Assembly: GCF_030758345.1 (NCBI RefSeq) | Contig: NZ_JAVAMO010000009.1 | Location: forward strand, 1 to 64,000 | Origin: Ruegeria discodermiae | GTDB lineage: Bacteria; Pseudomonadota; Alphaproteobacteria; Rhodobacterales; Rhodobacteraceae | Direction of reading: 5' to 3' | Length of the DNA: 64,000 nucleotides | Shown: positions 1 through 7,125 of the stretch, one piece after another | How the letters are laid out: each line of letters starts with the position of its first letter | Numbering within the stretch: the stretch's first letter is position 1 | Notes under the pieces: model-generated | What the model was told of the DNA's origin: nothing | Database searches by the model: none | What the model saw: only the letters and a program-made list of their open reading frames with translations | Made by a program: the position numbers and the translations under genes

Positions 1-1
1 T

Positions 2-115
2 ACGCCCGTACCCGGCGGGGTTGGCCCGATGACGATTGCGTGCCTGCTCGCAAACACCCTCACAGCCGCCTGCCGCGCTAACGGTCTGGCAGAGCCCGAG
101 GGGCTGACCGCCTAA
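2..115 (+). CDS. folD: FolD, methylenetetrahydrofolate dehydrogenase/cyclohydrolase (3' end only)
   Basis: Only the last 37 codons are in the window, ending in TAA at 113-115. They read [19 protein letters not shown] and onward, which is the conserved C-terminal signature of FolD (PGGVGPMT followed by the last helix). FolD oxidises 5,10-methylene-tetrahydrofolate to 10-formyl-tetrahydrofolate with NADP in the cytosol. The gene converges on the methylamine operon, whose oxidation step delivers C1 units to tetrahydrofolate, so the neighbourhood makes metabolic sense. The start and the active site lie outside the window. Confidence 0.88.
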   Translation, partial: TPVPGGVGPMTIACLLANTLTAACRANGLAEPEGLTA

Positions 116-161
116 ACTGCGACCGGCACCATCGTGCCTTGCAAAAGGGCTGAAAGAAACA

Positions 162-185
162 GGGCCGCAGCATATGCTGCGGCCC
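162..185 (-). terminator. Palindromic terminator hairpin between folD and gmaS
   Basis: This is a perfect 24-base palindrome made of GGGCCGCAGCAT and its reverse complement. In RNA it gives a stem of about 10 bp with a 4-nt loop. Reading along the minus strand it is followed by a T-rich stretch (TGTTTCTTTC), so it best fits the terminator of the gmaS operon. It may also stop folD transcription from the other side, although the plus-strand flank is not U-rich. Confidence 0.75.
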
Positions 186-209
186 GGCAGGAAAACTTAT
201 CCGGTCCGG

Positions 210-1538
210 TCAGATGTCCAACGTATGCTCTTTTTCCCAGGGTGAGAAATGAGACACGAAGGAATTCCACTCCTGGTGTTTCATCTTCAGGAAGGCGCTG
301 GAAAACTCCTGCCCCATTATCGCCTTCAACTCGGTGTCCTTGTCATATTCACGCAGGCCATCCAGCATGTTGAGCGGCAGTTTCGGCGCATCCGTGACGG
401 TGTGACCTTCGGCATACATGTCGATGTCATAGCGCTGTCCGGGATCGGCCTTGCAGCGGATGCCCGAGAGGCCTGCAGCAATGATCACCGCCTGTAGCAG
501 ATAGGGGTTGGCGGCCCCATCGGCCAGGCGCAGCTCGAACCGGCCCGGTCCGGGGACGCGGACCATATGGGTGCGGTTGTTGCCGGTCCATGTCACCGTG
601 TTTGGCGCCCAGGTGGCCCCTGACATGGTGCGCGGCGCGTTGATCCGCTTGTAGCTGTTCACTGTCGGGTTGGTGATCGCTGCCAGCGCGCTGGCATGTT
701 TCATGATACCGCCGAGGAAATACTTTCCCTGTTCGCCTAGGCCCACCTCACCGGTCGGCCCGTCGCCTTCACCCGCAAATACGTTGGTTTTGGCGGCATC
801 ACCTGGCGCGTCCCAGACCGAGATATGGGCGTGGCAGCCATTGCCAGTCAGACCCTCGACCGGTTTTGGCATGAAAGTGGCGCGGAACCCGTGCTTTTCG
901 GCAACCGATTTGGTCATGAATTTGAAGAAGGAATGCTTGTCCGCCGTGCGCAAGGCGTCATCGAATTCCCAGTTCATCTCGAACTGGCCATTCGCGTCCT
1001 CGTGGTCGTTCTGGTAGGGGCCCCAGCCCAGTTCCAGCATGTAGTCACAGATCTCGCGCACCACCTCATAGCGGCGCATCACCGCCTGCTGGTCGTAACA
1101 GGGCTTTTCGGCGGTATCGAACGGGTCGCTGATCTGGTCGCCCTCGGGGGTCAGCAGAAAAAACTCGGCCTCGACGCCGGTTTTAACATGCAACCCCATG
1201 TCAGCAGCCTCGTCGATCAGGCGGCGCAGCACGTTGCGCGGGGCCTGGGCGACATCCTCGCCTTCCATAACGCAATTGGCGGCAACCCAGGCAACTTCGG
1301 GTTTCCAGGGCAATTGAATGACCGAGGACGGGTCCGGCACCGCCAGCATGTCGGGATGGGCCGGTGTCATGTCCAGCCAGGTGGCGAACCCGGCAAAGCC
1401 TGCGCCATCTTCCTGCATCTCGGCAATCGCCTGTGCGGGCACCAGCTTGGCCCGCTGCCCACCGAACAGGTCGGTGAACGAGATCATGAAGTATTTGACG
1501 CCTTTTTCTTGTGCGAAAGCTGCGAGATCTGTCGTCAC
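210..1538 (-). CDS. gmaS: Gamma-glutamylmethylamide synthetase (GmaS), glutamine synthetase family
   Basis: A 442-residue member of the glutamine synthetase superfamily. The catalytic beta-barrel motifs are present: GVEAEFFL near residues 121-128, EDANGQF at 180-186, and the substrate-binding NGCHAHIS at 233-240. A later NNRTHMVRVPG segment also fits the fold. The EDANGQF block is a conserved region used to recognise gmaS. The enzyme ligates methylamine to glutamate with ATP to give gamma-glutamylmethylamide. GlnT-type glutamine synthetases share these motifs, so the assignment leans on context: the gene follows mgsABC on the same strand, and mgdABCD is nearby. It is separated from mgsC by 72 nt containing a hairpin. 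Confidence 0.85.
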   Translation of the reverse strand: MTTDLAAFAQEKGVKYFMISFTDLFGGQRAKLVPAQAIAEMQEDGAGFAGFATWLDMTPAHPDMLAVPDPSSVIQLPWKPEVAWVAANCVMEGEDVAQAPRNVLRRLIDEAADMGLHVKTGVEAEFFLLTPEGDQISDPFDTAEKPCYDQQAVMRRYEVVREICDYMLELGWGPYQNDHEDANGQFEMNWEFDDALRTADKHSFFKFMTKSVAEKHGFRATFMPKPVEGLTGNGCHAHISVWDAPGDAAKTNVFAGEGDGPTGEVGLGEQGKYFLGGIMKHASALAAITNPTVNSYKRINAPRTMSGATWAPNTVTWTGNNRTHMVRVPGPGRFELRLADGAANPYLLQAVIIAAGLSGIRCKADPGQRYDIDMYAEGHTVTDAPKLPLNMLDGLREYDKDTELKAIMGQEFSSAFLKMKHQEWNSFVSHFSPWEKEHTLDI

Positions 1539-1573
1539 GATACGCTTTCCTTTCCCTGTTGGTTTTCAAATGC

Positions 1574-1600
1574 AAAACGCGGCCCCATCCGAGAGCCGCG
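1574..1600 (-). terminator. Attenuator-like hairpin between mgsC and gmaS
   Basis: On the minus strand, CGCGGC pairs with GCCGCG (1578-1583 and 1595-1600) around an 11-nt loop, followed directly by TTTT (1574-1577 as AAAA on the plus strand). This is a short GC-rich stem with a U-run, in the only sizeable gap inside the mgsABC-gmaS operon. It could act as a partial terminator that sets the GmaS:Mgs ratio. The short stem and U-run make full termination uncertain. Confidence 0.5.
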
Positions 1601-1610
1601 CGCTATGTGT

Positions 1611-2948
1611 TCAGAACCCCTCTTTGCCGGGATACCAGCTGGTTCCGGCCAGTGGGACGCGCGCCATGGCGGCGGCCTCCATCGTCAGGGCGCAGAGGTC
1701 CTCGGGTTCCAGATTGTGCAGGTGGTTGTGCCCACAGGCCCGCGCGATGGTCTGCGCCTCCAGCGTCATCACCTTCAGGTAATTGCGCAGCCGCCGTCCG
1801 GCCTCGACCGGGTCGAGGCGCGCGGCAAGGTCCGGGTCCTGCGTGGTGATACCCGCCGGGTCCTGACCTTCGTGCCAGTCGTCGTAAGCGCCGGTGGTGG
1901 TGCCGAGTTTCTGGTATTCGGATTCCCATTTCGGGTCGTTATCCCCCAGCGCCACCAGCGCCGCAGTACCAATCGCCACGGCATCCGCGCCCAGGGCCAG
2001 CGCCTTGGCCACATCCGCGCCGGAGCGGATACCGCCCGAGATCACCAGCTGCACCTCGCGATGCACGCCGAGATCCTGCAGCGCCTGGACGGCAGGGCGA
2101 ATGCAGGCCAGCGTCGGAATGCCCACATGTTCGATGAACACGTCCTGCGTCGCTGCCGTGCCGCCCTGCATCCCGTCCATGACAACGACATCGGCCCCGG
2201 CCTTCACCGCCAGCGCGGTGTCGTAGTAGGGGCGGGTTGCGCCGACCTTGACGTAGATCGGCACCTGCCAGCCGGTGATTTCCCGCAGTTCGAGGATCTT
2301 GATTTCCAGATCATCCGGCCCGGTCCAGTCCGGATGGCGGCAGGCCGAGCGCTGGTCGATGCCCTTGGGCAGGGTCCGCATATCGGCCACGCGGTCGGAG
2401 ATCTTCTGGCCCAGCAGCATGCCGCCGCCGCCGGGTTTGGCGCCCTGGCCAACCACGATCTCAATCGCATCGGCCTTGCGCAGGTCGTTGGGGTTCATGC
2501 CATAGCGCGAGGGCAGGTACTGATAGACCAGCTTGCTGGAATGGCCACGCTCCTCAGGCGTCATACCACCATCACCGGTGGTGGTCGAGGTGCCCGCCGC
2601 CGACGCGCCCCGGCCCAGAGCCTCTTTTGCCGGGCCCGACAGCGCCCCAAAGCTCATCCCCGCGATGGTGACGGGGATATCGAGCTCAATCGGCTTCTTG
2701 GCAAAGCGCGTGCCCAGTGTCACCGAGGTATCGCAGCGCTCGCGATAGCCTTCCAGTGGATAGCGGCTGACGCTGGCGCCCAGAAACAGCAGATCGTCGA
2801 AATGCGGCACCTTGCGCTTTGCGCCGCCGCCCCGGATATCATAGATGCCGGTGGCCGCCGCGCGACGGATTTCGGCATTGATCGGGTTGGTAAAGGTCGC
2901 CGACTGGATCGGCAGGGTGCGGGGGATCTGATCGTCCATATCTTTCAT
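1611..2948 (-). CDS. mgsC: N-methylglutamate synthase subunit C, glutamate synthase-like FMN protein
   Basis: A 445-residue protein matching the FMN-binding alpha/beta-barrel domain of glutamate synthase (GlxD type). Visible motifs include the ISGGIRSGADVAKALALGAD phosphate-binding region and DGMQGGTAATQD. MgsC is the catalytic flavin subunit that, with MgsA and MgsB, turns gamma-glutamylmethylamide plus 2-oxoglutarate into N-methylglutamate and glutamate. A GAGGAG ribosome site sits about 8 nt before the ATG at 2948. The gene follows mgsB by 11 nt. The GlxD name would also fit by sequence alone; the gmaS and mgd neighbours favour MgsC. Confidence 0.85.
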   Translation of the reverse strand: MKDMDDQIPRTLPIQSATFTNPINAEIRRAAATGIYDIRGGGAKRKVPHFDDLLFLGASVSRYPLEGYRERCDTSVTLGTRFAKKPIELDIPVTIAGMSFGALSGPAKEALGRGASAAGTSTTTGDGGMTPEERGHSSKLVYQYLPSRYGMNPNDLRKADAIEIVVGQGAKPGGGGMLLGQKISDRVADMRTLPKGIDQRSACRHPDWTGPDDLEIKILELREITGWQVPIYVKVGATRPYYDTALAVKAGADVVVMDGMQGGTAATQDVFIEHVGIPTLACIRPAVQALQDLGVHREVQLVISGGIRSGADVAKALALGADAVAIGTAALVALGDNDPKWESEYQKLGTTTGAYDDWHEGQDPAGITTQDPDLAARLDPVEAGRRLRNYLKVMTLEAQTIARACGHNHLHNLEPEDLCALTMEAAAMARVPLAGTSWYPGKEGF

Positions 2949-2959
2949 ACCCTTTCTCC

Positions 2960-3643
2960 TCAGTAGGCGGCGGAATTGCCGATGTCGAAATTGTAGAGCT
3001 GACGCGCCGAGCCATAGCGTTTGAACTCTTCCGGCTTGGCGTCGCTTCCGGCACGCTCCAGCAGATCCTTGAGAATCTCAAGATGTTCGGGGCGCATGTC
3101 TTTTTCGATGCAATCCGCGCCAAGGCTTTTGACCGAGCCGCGCACGAACAGGCGCGCCTCATAGAGCGAATCCCCCAGCGCGTCGCCCGCATCGCCGCAG
3201 ACCACCAGATTGCCAGCCTGCGCCATGAAGGCGGACATGTGGCCGATATTGCCATGCACCACGATGTCGATGCCCTTCATCGAGATGCCGCAGCGCGAGC
3301 TGGCATTGCCCTTGATCACCAGCAATCCGCCATGGCCCGTGGCCCCGGCATATTGGCTGGCATCGCCGTCGACGATGACCTGACCGGACATCATGTTTTC
3401 CGCCACGCCGGGCCCGGCCGAACCTTCGACCCGGACCATCGCCTGCTGGTTCATGCCGGCGCAGTAATACCCGGTCGAGCCTTTGACCGTCACCTCGATC
3501 GGTGCGTCCAGACCAACGGCAATGGCGTGGCTGCCCTTGGGGTTCACCACCTCCCAGCTGGTCTGGTTGGTCTCGGTGCTCTGCGCCTGCAGGGCCGCGT
3601 TCAAACCGCGCAGGCCGTTTGCTTCCAGGTCATAAGTCTGCAT
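2960..3643 (-). CDS. mgsB: N-methylglutamate synthase subunit B, GXGXG-domain protein
   Basis: A 227-residue protein equivalent to the C-terminal GXGXG beta-helix domain of glutamate synthase (GlxC type). It has the repeating glycine-rich pattern typical of that right-handed helix, for example VEGSAGPGVAENMMSG and GATGHGGLLVIKGNASSRCG. In glutamate synthase this domain is structural and organises the ammonia path and the flavin domain. It lies one base after mgsA and 11 nt before mgsC, consistent with stoichiometric production of an MgsABC complex. Confidence 0.84.
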   Translation of the reverse strand: MQTYDLEANGLRGLNAALQAQSTETNQTSWEVVNPKGSHAIAVGLDAPIEVTVKGSTGYYCAGMNQQAMVRVEGSAGPGVAENMMSGQVIVDGDASQYAGATGHGGLLVIKGNASSRCGISMKGIDIVVHGNIGHMSAFMAQAGNLVVCGDAGDALGDSLYEARLFVRGSVKSLGADCIEKDMRPEHLEILKDLLERAGSDAKPEEFKRYGSARQLYNFDIGNSAAY

Positions 3644-3644
3644 G

Positions 3645-4574
3645 TCAGGCGGCCTTTTCGTGAGTGGTGGGGCTGTCAGTGTGGGACCAGAAATAGACCG
3701 TTGAGGGCTCGGGCTCCCAGACGCGGGCCTCTTCGATGCCGGGCAGGTTCACCAACGCGCGGTATTCGCTGCCAAAGGCCACGTATTGATCGGTTTCCGC
3801 CATCACGGCGGGTTTGCAGGCAATCGGATCGCGCACGACGCCAAAGCCATCCTTGGTGCCAACCACAAAAGTAAAGAACCCGTCCAGATCATCGAGGCTG
3901 GATTGTAGTGCCTCGCCCAGCGTCGCGCCGTTCATCATCTTCCAGGTCAGATAGGCGGCACCGACCTCGGTGTCGTTCTCGGTCTGGATCGTCACGCCCT
4001 CGCGGCGCAGCTTGCGGCGCAGCGAGTTGTGGTTGGATAGCGAGCCGTTATGGACCAGACACTGATCGGGGCCGGTGTTGAACGGGTGTGCGCCCATCGT
4101 GGTCACCGCGGATTCGGTGGCCATGCGGGTGTGCCCGATGCCATGGGTGCCGCTCATGCCGCTGAGGTTGAAGCGGGCCGCCACATCCTTGGGCAGGCCG
4201 ACCTCCTTGTAGATCTCTAGGGTCTCGCCCCGGCTCATCAGCCGGACCGAGGGGCGGATCTCGGCCAGGGCCGCGCGCGCGGCCTCGAACTGATCGCCCG
4301 GGATGTCCAGAACGGCGTGGGTGTCGATGATCGTCTGCGTCACGCTCGCACCCAGGCGCTGGCCCAGATCTTCGGCCAGCCCGGCAAAATCCGCATCCGG
4401 TTTCGGAGACTGAACCGTCAGTTTGGTTTTGCCCTGTGTTTCAGTGCCGTAGATCGCAATTCCGGCGCTGTCCGGGCCGCGATCTGTCATGGTGATAAGC
4501 ATGTCGGTCAGCATATCGCCCAGTTTGGGCGCAAGCGACTGATCTTTAAGGAATAGTCCGACAATTCCGCACAT
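3645..4574 (-). CDS. mgsA: N-methylglutamate synthase subunit A, class II glutamine amidotransferase
   Basis: A 309-residue Ntn-type amidotransferase (GlxB type). The ATG at 4574 gives MCGIVGLF, placing the nucleophile cysteine at position 2 as the family requires. A GTG 12 nt upstream is rejected because it would bury that cysteine and overlap the AGGAG ribosome site. Other family features are RGPDSAGIAI, TRMATESAV, HNGSLSNHNSLRR and NDTEVGAAY. In MgsABC it would act on the amide of gamma-glutamylmethylamide instead of glutamine. It is the first gene of the mgsABC-gmaS operon. Confidence 0.85.
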   Translation of the reverse strand: MCGIVGLFLKDQSLAPKLGDMLTDMLITMTDRGPDSAGIAIYGTETQGKTKLTVQSPKPDADFAGLAEDLGQRLGASVTQTIIDTHAVLDIPGDQFEAARAALAEIRPSVRLMSRGETLEIYKEVGLPKDVAARFNLSGMSGTHGIGHTRMATESAVTTMGAHPFNTGPDQCLVHNGSLSNHNSLRRKLRREGVTIQTENDTEVGAAYLTWKMMNGATLGEALQSSLDDLDGFFTFVVGTKDGFGVVRDPIACKPAVMAETDQYVAFGSEYRALVNLPGIEEARVWEPEPSTVYFWSHTDSPTTHEKAA

Positions 4575-4781
4575 GGCAGGCAGCACTCCTTGTGAGTTTC
4601 ATTGCGATTCGAAGCTATCAACTCTGGCGAAGAACATCAATAATTGCAGGAAAGTTTTTTTCCTAATAGGCAATGAGCGAGTACTTTTTGTGCACCCATT
4701 GCCCGCAGTCAGAACCGGACAAGACCTGCTCAATCGCGAAACGAGCTTGGAAACCATGGTCCTGCGCCGCGGTTTCGTCGT
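4575..4781 (-). promoter_or_regulatory. Upstream region of mgsABC-gmaS with an inverted repeat
   Basis: This 207-nt non-coding stretch lies between the XRE regulator gene and mgsA and should hold the mgs-gmaS promoter. It contains AGGAAA (4648-4653) and TTTCCT (4659-4664) separated by 5 nt, a compact inverted repeat in an AT-rich pocket. The adjacent XRE-cupin regulator is an obvious candidate to bind it. No -35/-10 pair can be called with confidence. Confidence 0.45.
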
Positions 4782-5438
4782 TCAGTTTGTCTGCGGGTAG
4801 CTGATCACCGAGATATAGCGCGCGGGCAGGGTGACCAGCCGTTCCGGGCCATGCGGCGCATCGGCGTCAAAGAACAGGGTGTCGCCCGGTTGCAAGGGAT
4901 AGACCTCATCGCCATGGCGATAATCCACTTCGCCTTCCAGCATATAGATCGTCTCGATCCCGCCATGCTGAAAGGTCGGGAACACGTCGGATTCCACCGT
5001 CAGCGTGATCAGATAAGGTTCCACGATCACGCCGGAGCCGTTGGCGCCGATATGGCCCAACAGGTTGTATTGGTGGTTGGCGCGGGTGCCTTCGCGTTCC
5101 AACTCGACACCTTCGCCCGCCTTGGTATGCACCGCCTCGCGCCGTTCCTCGAACCGCCGGAAAAAGGCGGTCAACGGCACCGACAGCGCATGGGCCAGCG
5201 ATTGCAGCGTCGTCAGCGACGGCGAGGTGTTGCCGTTTTCGATTTTGGACAGCATCCCGATCGACAGTCCGGTCAACTGCGCCAGTTCCGCCACCGTGAT
5301 GTTTTGCTGTTTGCGAAAGGCACGAACCTCGCGACCGATGGCAACTTCGAGAACCTTTTCGCGCTCGCCGGTGCGAACCGAATGTGGATCCTGCGTCAGC
5401 TTTGCCGACATTTCTGCTTCGTTTTTCTTGGATTTCAT
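4782..5438 (-). CDS. XRE-family transcriptional regulator with C-terminal cupin domain
   Basis: A 218-residue protein. An HTH_3 domain spans about residues 35-95 (LAQLTGLSIGMLSKIENGNTSPSL at its core). A cupin-2 effector domain follows at about 130-215 (GGIETIYMLEGEVDYRHGDE then LQPGDTLFFDADAPHGPERL). Regulators of this architecture usually sense a small amine or amino acid. The gene lies between mgsABC-gmaS (same strand, downstream) and a divergent AraC-type regulator, so control of methylamine genes is the simplest inference. The start at 5438 is chosen for an AAGG about 10 nt upstream; an internal ATG ten codons in is possible. Confidence 0.82.
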   Translation of the reverse strand: MKSKKNEAEMSAKLTQDPHSVRTGEREKVLEVAIGREVRAFRKQQNITVAELAQLTGLSIGMLSKIENGNTSPSLTTLQSLAHALSVPLTAFFRRFEERREAVHTKAGEGVELEREGTRANHQYNLLGHIGANGSGVIVEPYLITLTVESDVFPTFQHGGIETIYMLEGEVDYRHGDEVYPLQPGDTLFFDADAPHGPERLVTLPARYISVISYPQTN

Positions 5439-5551
5439 CTCGTCAAAGCCTTGCTACTCTCCGCCAGGCCCTTTCCGCAAGGTGATGTGCTGACCTGTGC
5501 AAACCAATTCGGTCTACCTTAGCACCGGCATTTCCTGATAGTAAAATAATC
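5439..5551. promoter_or_regulatory. Divergent promoter region between two regulator genes
   Basis: A 113-nt gap between the XRE-cupin gene (minus) and the GlxA-type gene (plus). It becomes AT-rich toward the plus-strand gene. No clear ribosome site precedes the ATG at 5552. An imperfect AGGT/ACCT repeat near 5480 is the only symmetry seen, and it is too weak to call an operator. Confidence 0.4.
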
Positions 5552-6556
5552 ATGCTGACAGAAAAAAGAATCGAGATTGGATTTCTGCTCTTTGACGGGT
5601 TTCCGATGGCCTGTCTGACCTCTTTGATCGAGCCTTTGCGCGCTGCGAACGAGATTGCTGGGCAGGGGGCGTTTTGCTGGTCCCTGATCACCGAACGCGG
5701 TCAGAAAGTCCGCTCCAGCGCCGAAGTCCGGTTCGAGGCCGAGCGCCCGCTTTCGGAGTGTCAGCACATCGATATCCTGTTCCTGCTCAGCAGCCCGACC
5801 TCCGGCTTTGCTGATCCGGGCTATGGCAACGGCGCGCTGCGCAGCCTCGCGCGGCACGGCACCATTCTGGGCGGCATCAGCGGTGGTGTCTTTCCGCTGG
5901 TGCGGTCGGGCGTGATGACGGGGCATCCCGTCTCGGTCCATTGGTGTTATGAGGCCGCGTTTGAGGCCGAATTCCCGGATATGGATGCCCGTTGCGAGGT
6001 GATCGTTACCGATGCGACCCGCTACACCGCTGCGGGCGCGGCGGCTGCCTTTGACCTGGCCCTGCACCTGATCGAAGACCGGCTGGGCGGCGATGTCGCG
6101 CATGAGGTCGCCTGCTGGTTCCAGCATCCGATGATGCGCGGCGAAGGTGTGCGCCAACAGGTCCCCAGCACCAGTTCGCCGGATACCGGTGATCGCTTGC
6201 CGCCGCTGGTGGCGCGCTGCGTTGATCTGTTTTCCCGTCATATCAGCGAGCCGATCTCGATCGCTGACGTGGCGCGGCAGACCGGCGTGACCCCGCGCCA
6301 GATCGAACGCGCCTTCAAACAGGCCACGGGGCGAAGCCCGAGCCATTACTACCGCGCCATGCGGATGAAGGCCGCCCGCCAGATGGTGGTCTATACCAAG
6401 GACCCGCTGGCGGAAATTGCCCTGGCCATCGGCTATGCGTCTGTCGCACCGCTGGTGGCGCATTACCGGTCGGCTTTTGGCCTCAGCCCCAGCGAGGATC
6501 GCCGCCGGATCAACCGGTTCCGGGTTGAGGGGAACGCCCCGCTGCCGTCGATCTGA
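5552..6556 (+). CDS. GlxA-family transcriptional regulator (DJ-1/PfpI domain plus AraC HTH)
   Basis: A 334-residue protein. The N-terminal PfpI/DJ-1-like domain (about 8-185) begins IEIGFLLFDGFPM and contains GGISGGVFPLVRSG. The C-terminal AraC-type double HTH (about 225-325) has ISIADVARQTGVTPRQIERAF and IALAIGYASVAPLVAHYRSAFG. This architecture includes GbdR and CdhR, which control catabolism of methylated amines such as glycine betaine, dimethylglycine and carnitine. It converges on mgdD and is divergent from the XRE regulator, so a role in inducing mgd and mgs genes is likely but inferred. The start has no good ribosome site. Confidence 0.85.
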   Translation: MLTEKRIEIGFLLFDGFPMACLTSLIEPLRAANEIAGQGAFCWSLITERGQKVRSSAEVRFEAERPLSECQHIDILFLLSSPTSGFADPGYGNGALRSLARHGTILGGISGGVFPLVRSGVMTGHPVSVHWCYEAAFEAEFPDMDARCEVIVTDATRYTAAGAAAAFDLALHLIEDRLGGDVAHEVACWFQHPMMRGEGVRQQVPSTSSPDTGDRLPPLVARCVDLFSRHISEPISIADVARQTGVTPRQIERAFKQATGRSPSHYYRAMRMKAARQMVVYTKDPLAEIALAIGYASVAPLVAHYRSAFGLSPSEDRRRINRFRVEGNAPLPSI

Positions 6557-6564
6557 TCAGCGCC

Positions 6565-7125
6565 CTACAGAGCGGATGTCATCGCTGCCAGGATGGCATG
6601 ATTTAGCGACCCGGCCGAAGAGCGTGGCCCATAGATGCTGAACGCCTCGGGTGCGCGACACAGGACGAAACACCCGAGATGATGGATCGGCGTCCCCGCG
6701 GCGTCACCCTCTTCCATCTTCCGTGCGTCCAGCGGGCAGAGCAGTTCCAGCACCGCCAGAACATCCGCGCCGCTCAGATCGAACCGCACCCAGGCGTCGG
6801 TTTGTTCCGAGACCGAGGCCGTATCGCCAAGCGCTGCCTTTGCCTGCTCGGCCAGATCCTCGTGGCTGTCGAATGGTGCCTCGACCATCCACTGATCCGG
6901 CCCGGTCCAGAAGGCTGCAACAGGTGCACCCTCGAACCGTCCGATGGCGGGGGCGGGGGTGCCGATTAGCTTGGCCAGCGCTTTGGCCGCCTTCTTTTCC
7001 CGTCCTAGCCGCGCCGCGACCGAGGCCAGGGCCACGCCGGGCACTTCGCTGCAGGTGACCGTTCCTGTTGTATCGACGCGGGGCTCTGATCCGCCCAGGG
7101 CGGTGATTGCTACCAGATCATGCAC
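6565..7125 (-). CDS. mgdD: N-methylglutamate dehydrogenase subunit D (sarcosine oxidase gamma-like)
   Basis: A 186-residue protein resembling the gamma subunit of heterotetrameric sarcosine oxidase. Recognisable segments are FWTGPDQWMVEAPF, the SVSEQTDAWVRFDLSGADVL region and CPLDARKMEEGDAAGTPIHHL, with a C-terminal SAGSLNHAILAA. It is the last gene of mgdABCD and overlaps mgdC by 8 nt. It is thought to stabilise the complex and help channel the one-carbon product. Sarcosine oxidase gamma is the alternative; the methylamine gene neighbours favour MgdD. Confidence 0.8.
   Translation of the reverse strand: MHDLVAITALGGSEPRVDTTGTVTCSEVPGVALASVAARLGREKKAAKALAKLIGTPAPAIGRFEGAPVAAFWTGPDQWMVEAPFDSHEDLAEQAKAALGDTASVSEQTDAWVRFDLSGADVLAVLELLCPLDARKMEEGDAAGTPIHHLGCFVLCRAPEAFSIYGPRSSAGSLNHAILAAMTSAL

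Noticed and set aside
825-2966. A long plus-strand open frame (713 codons) opposite mgsC and gmaS
   Set aside because: It is antisense to two genes with clear family motifs, its translation shows no recognisable domain, and such frames arise easily opposite GC-rich genes.
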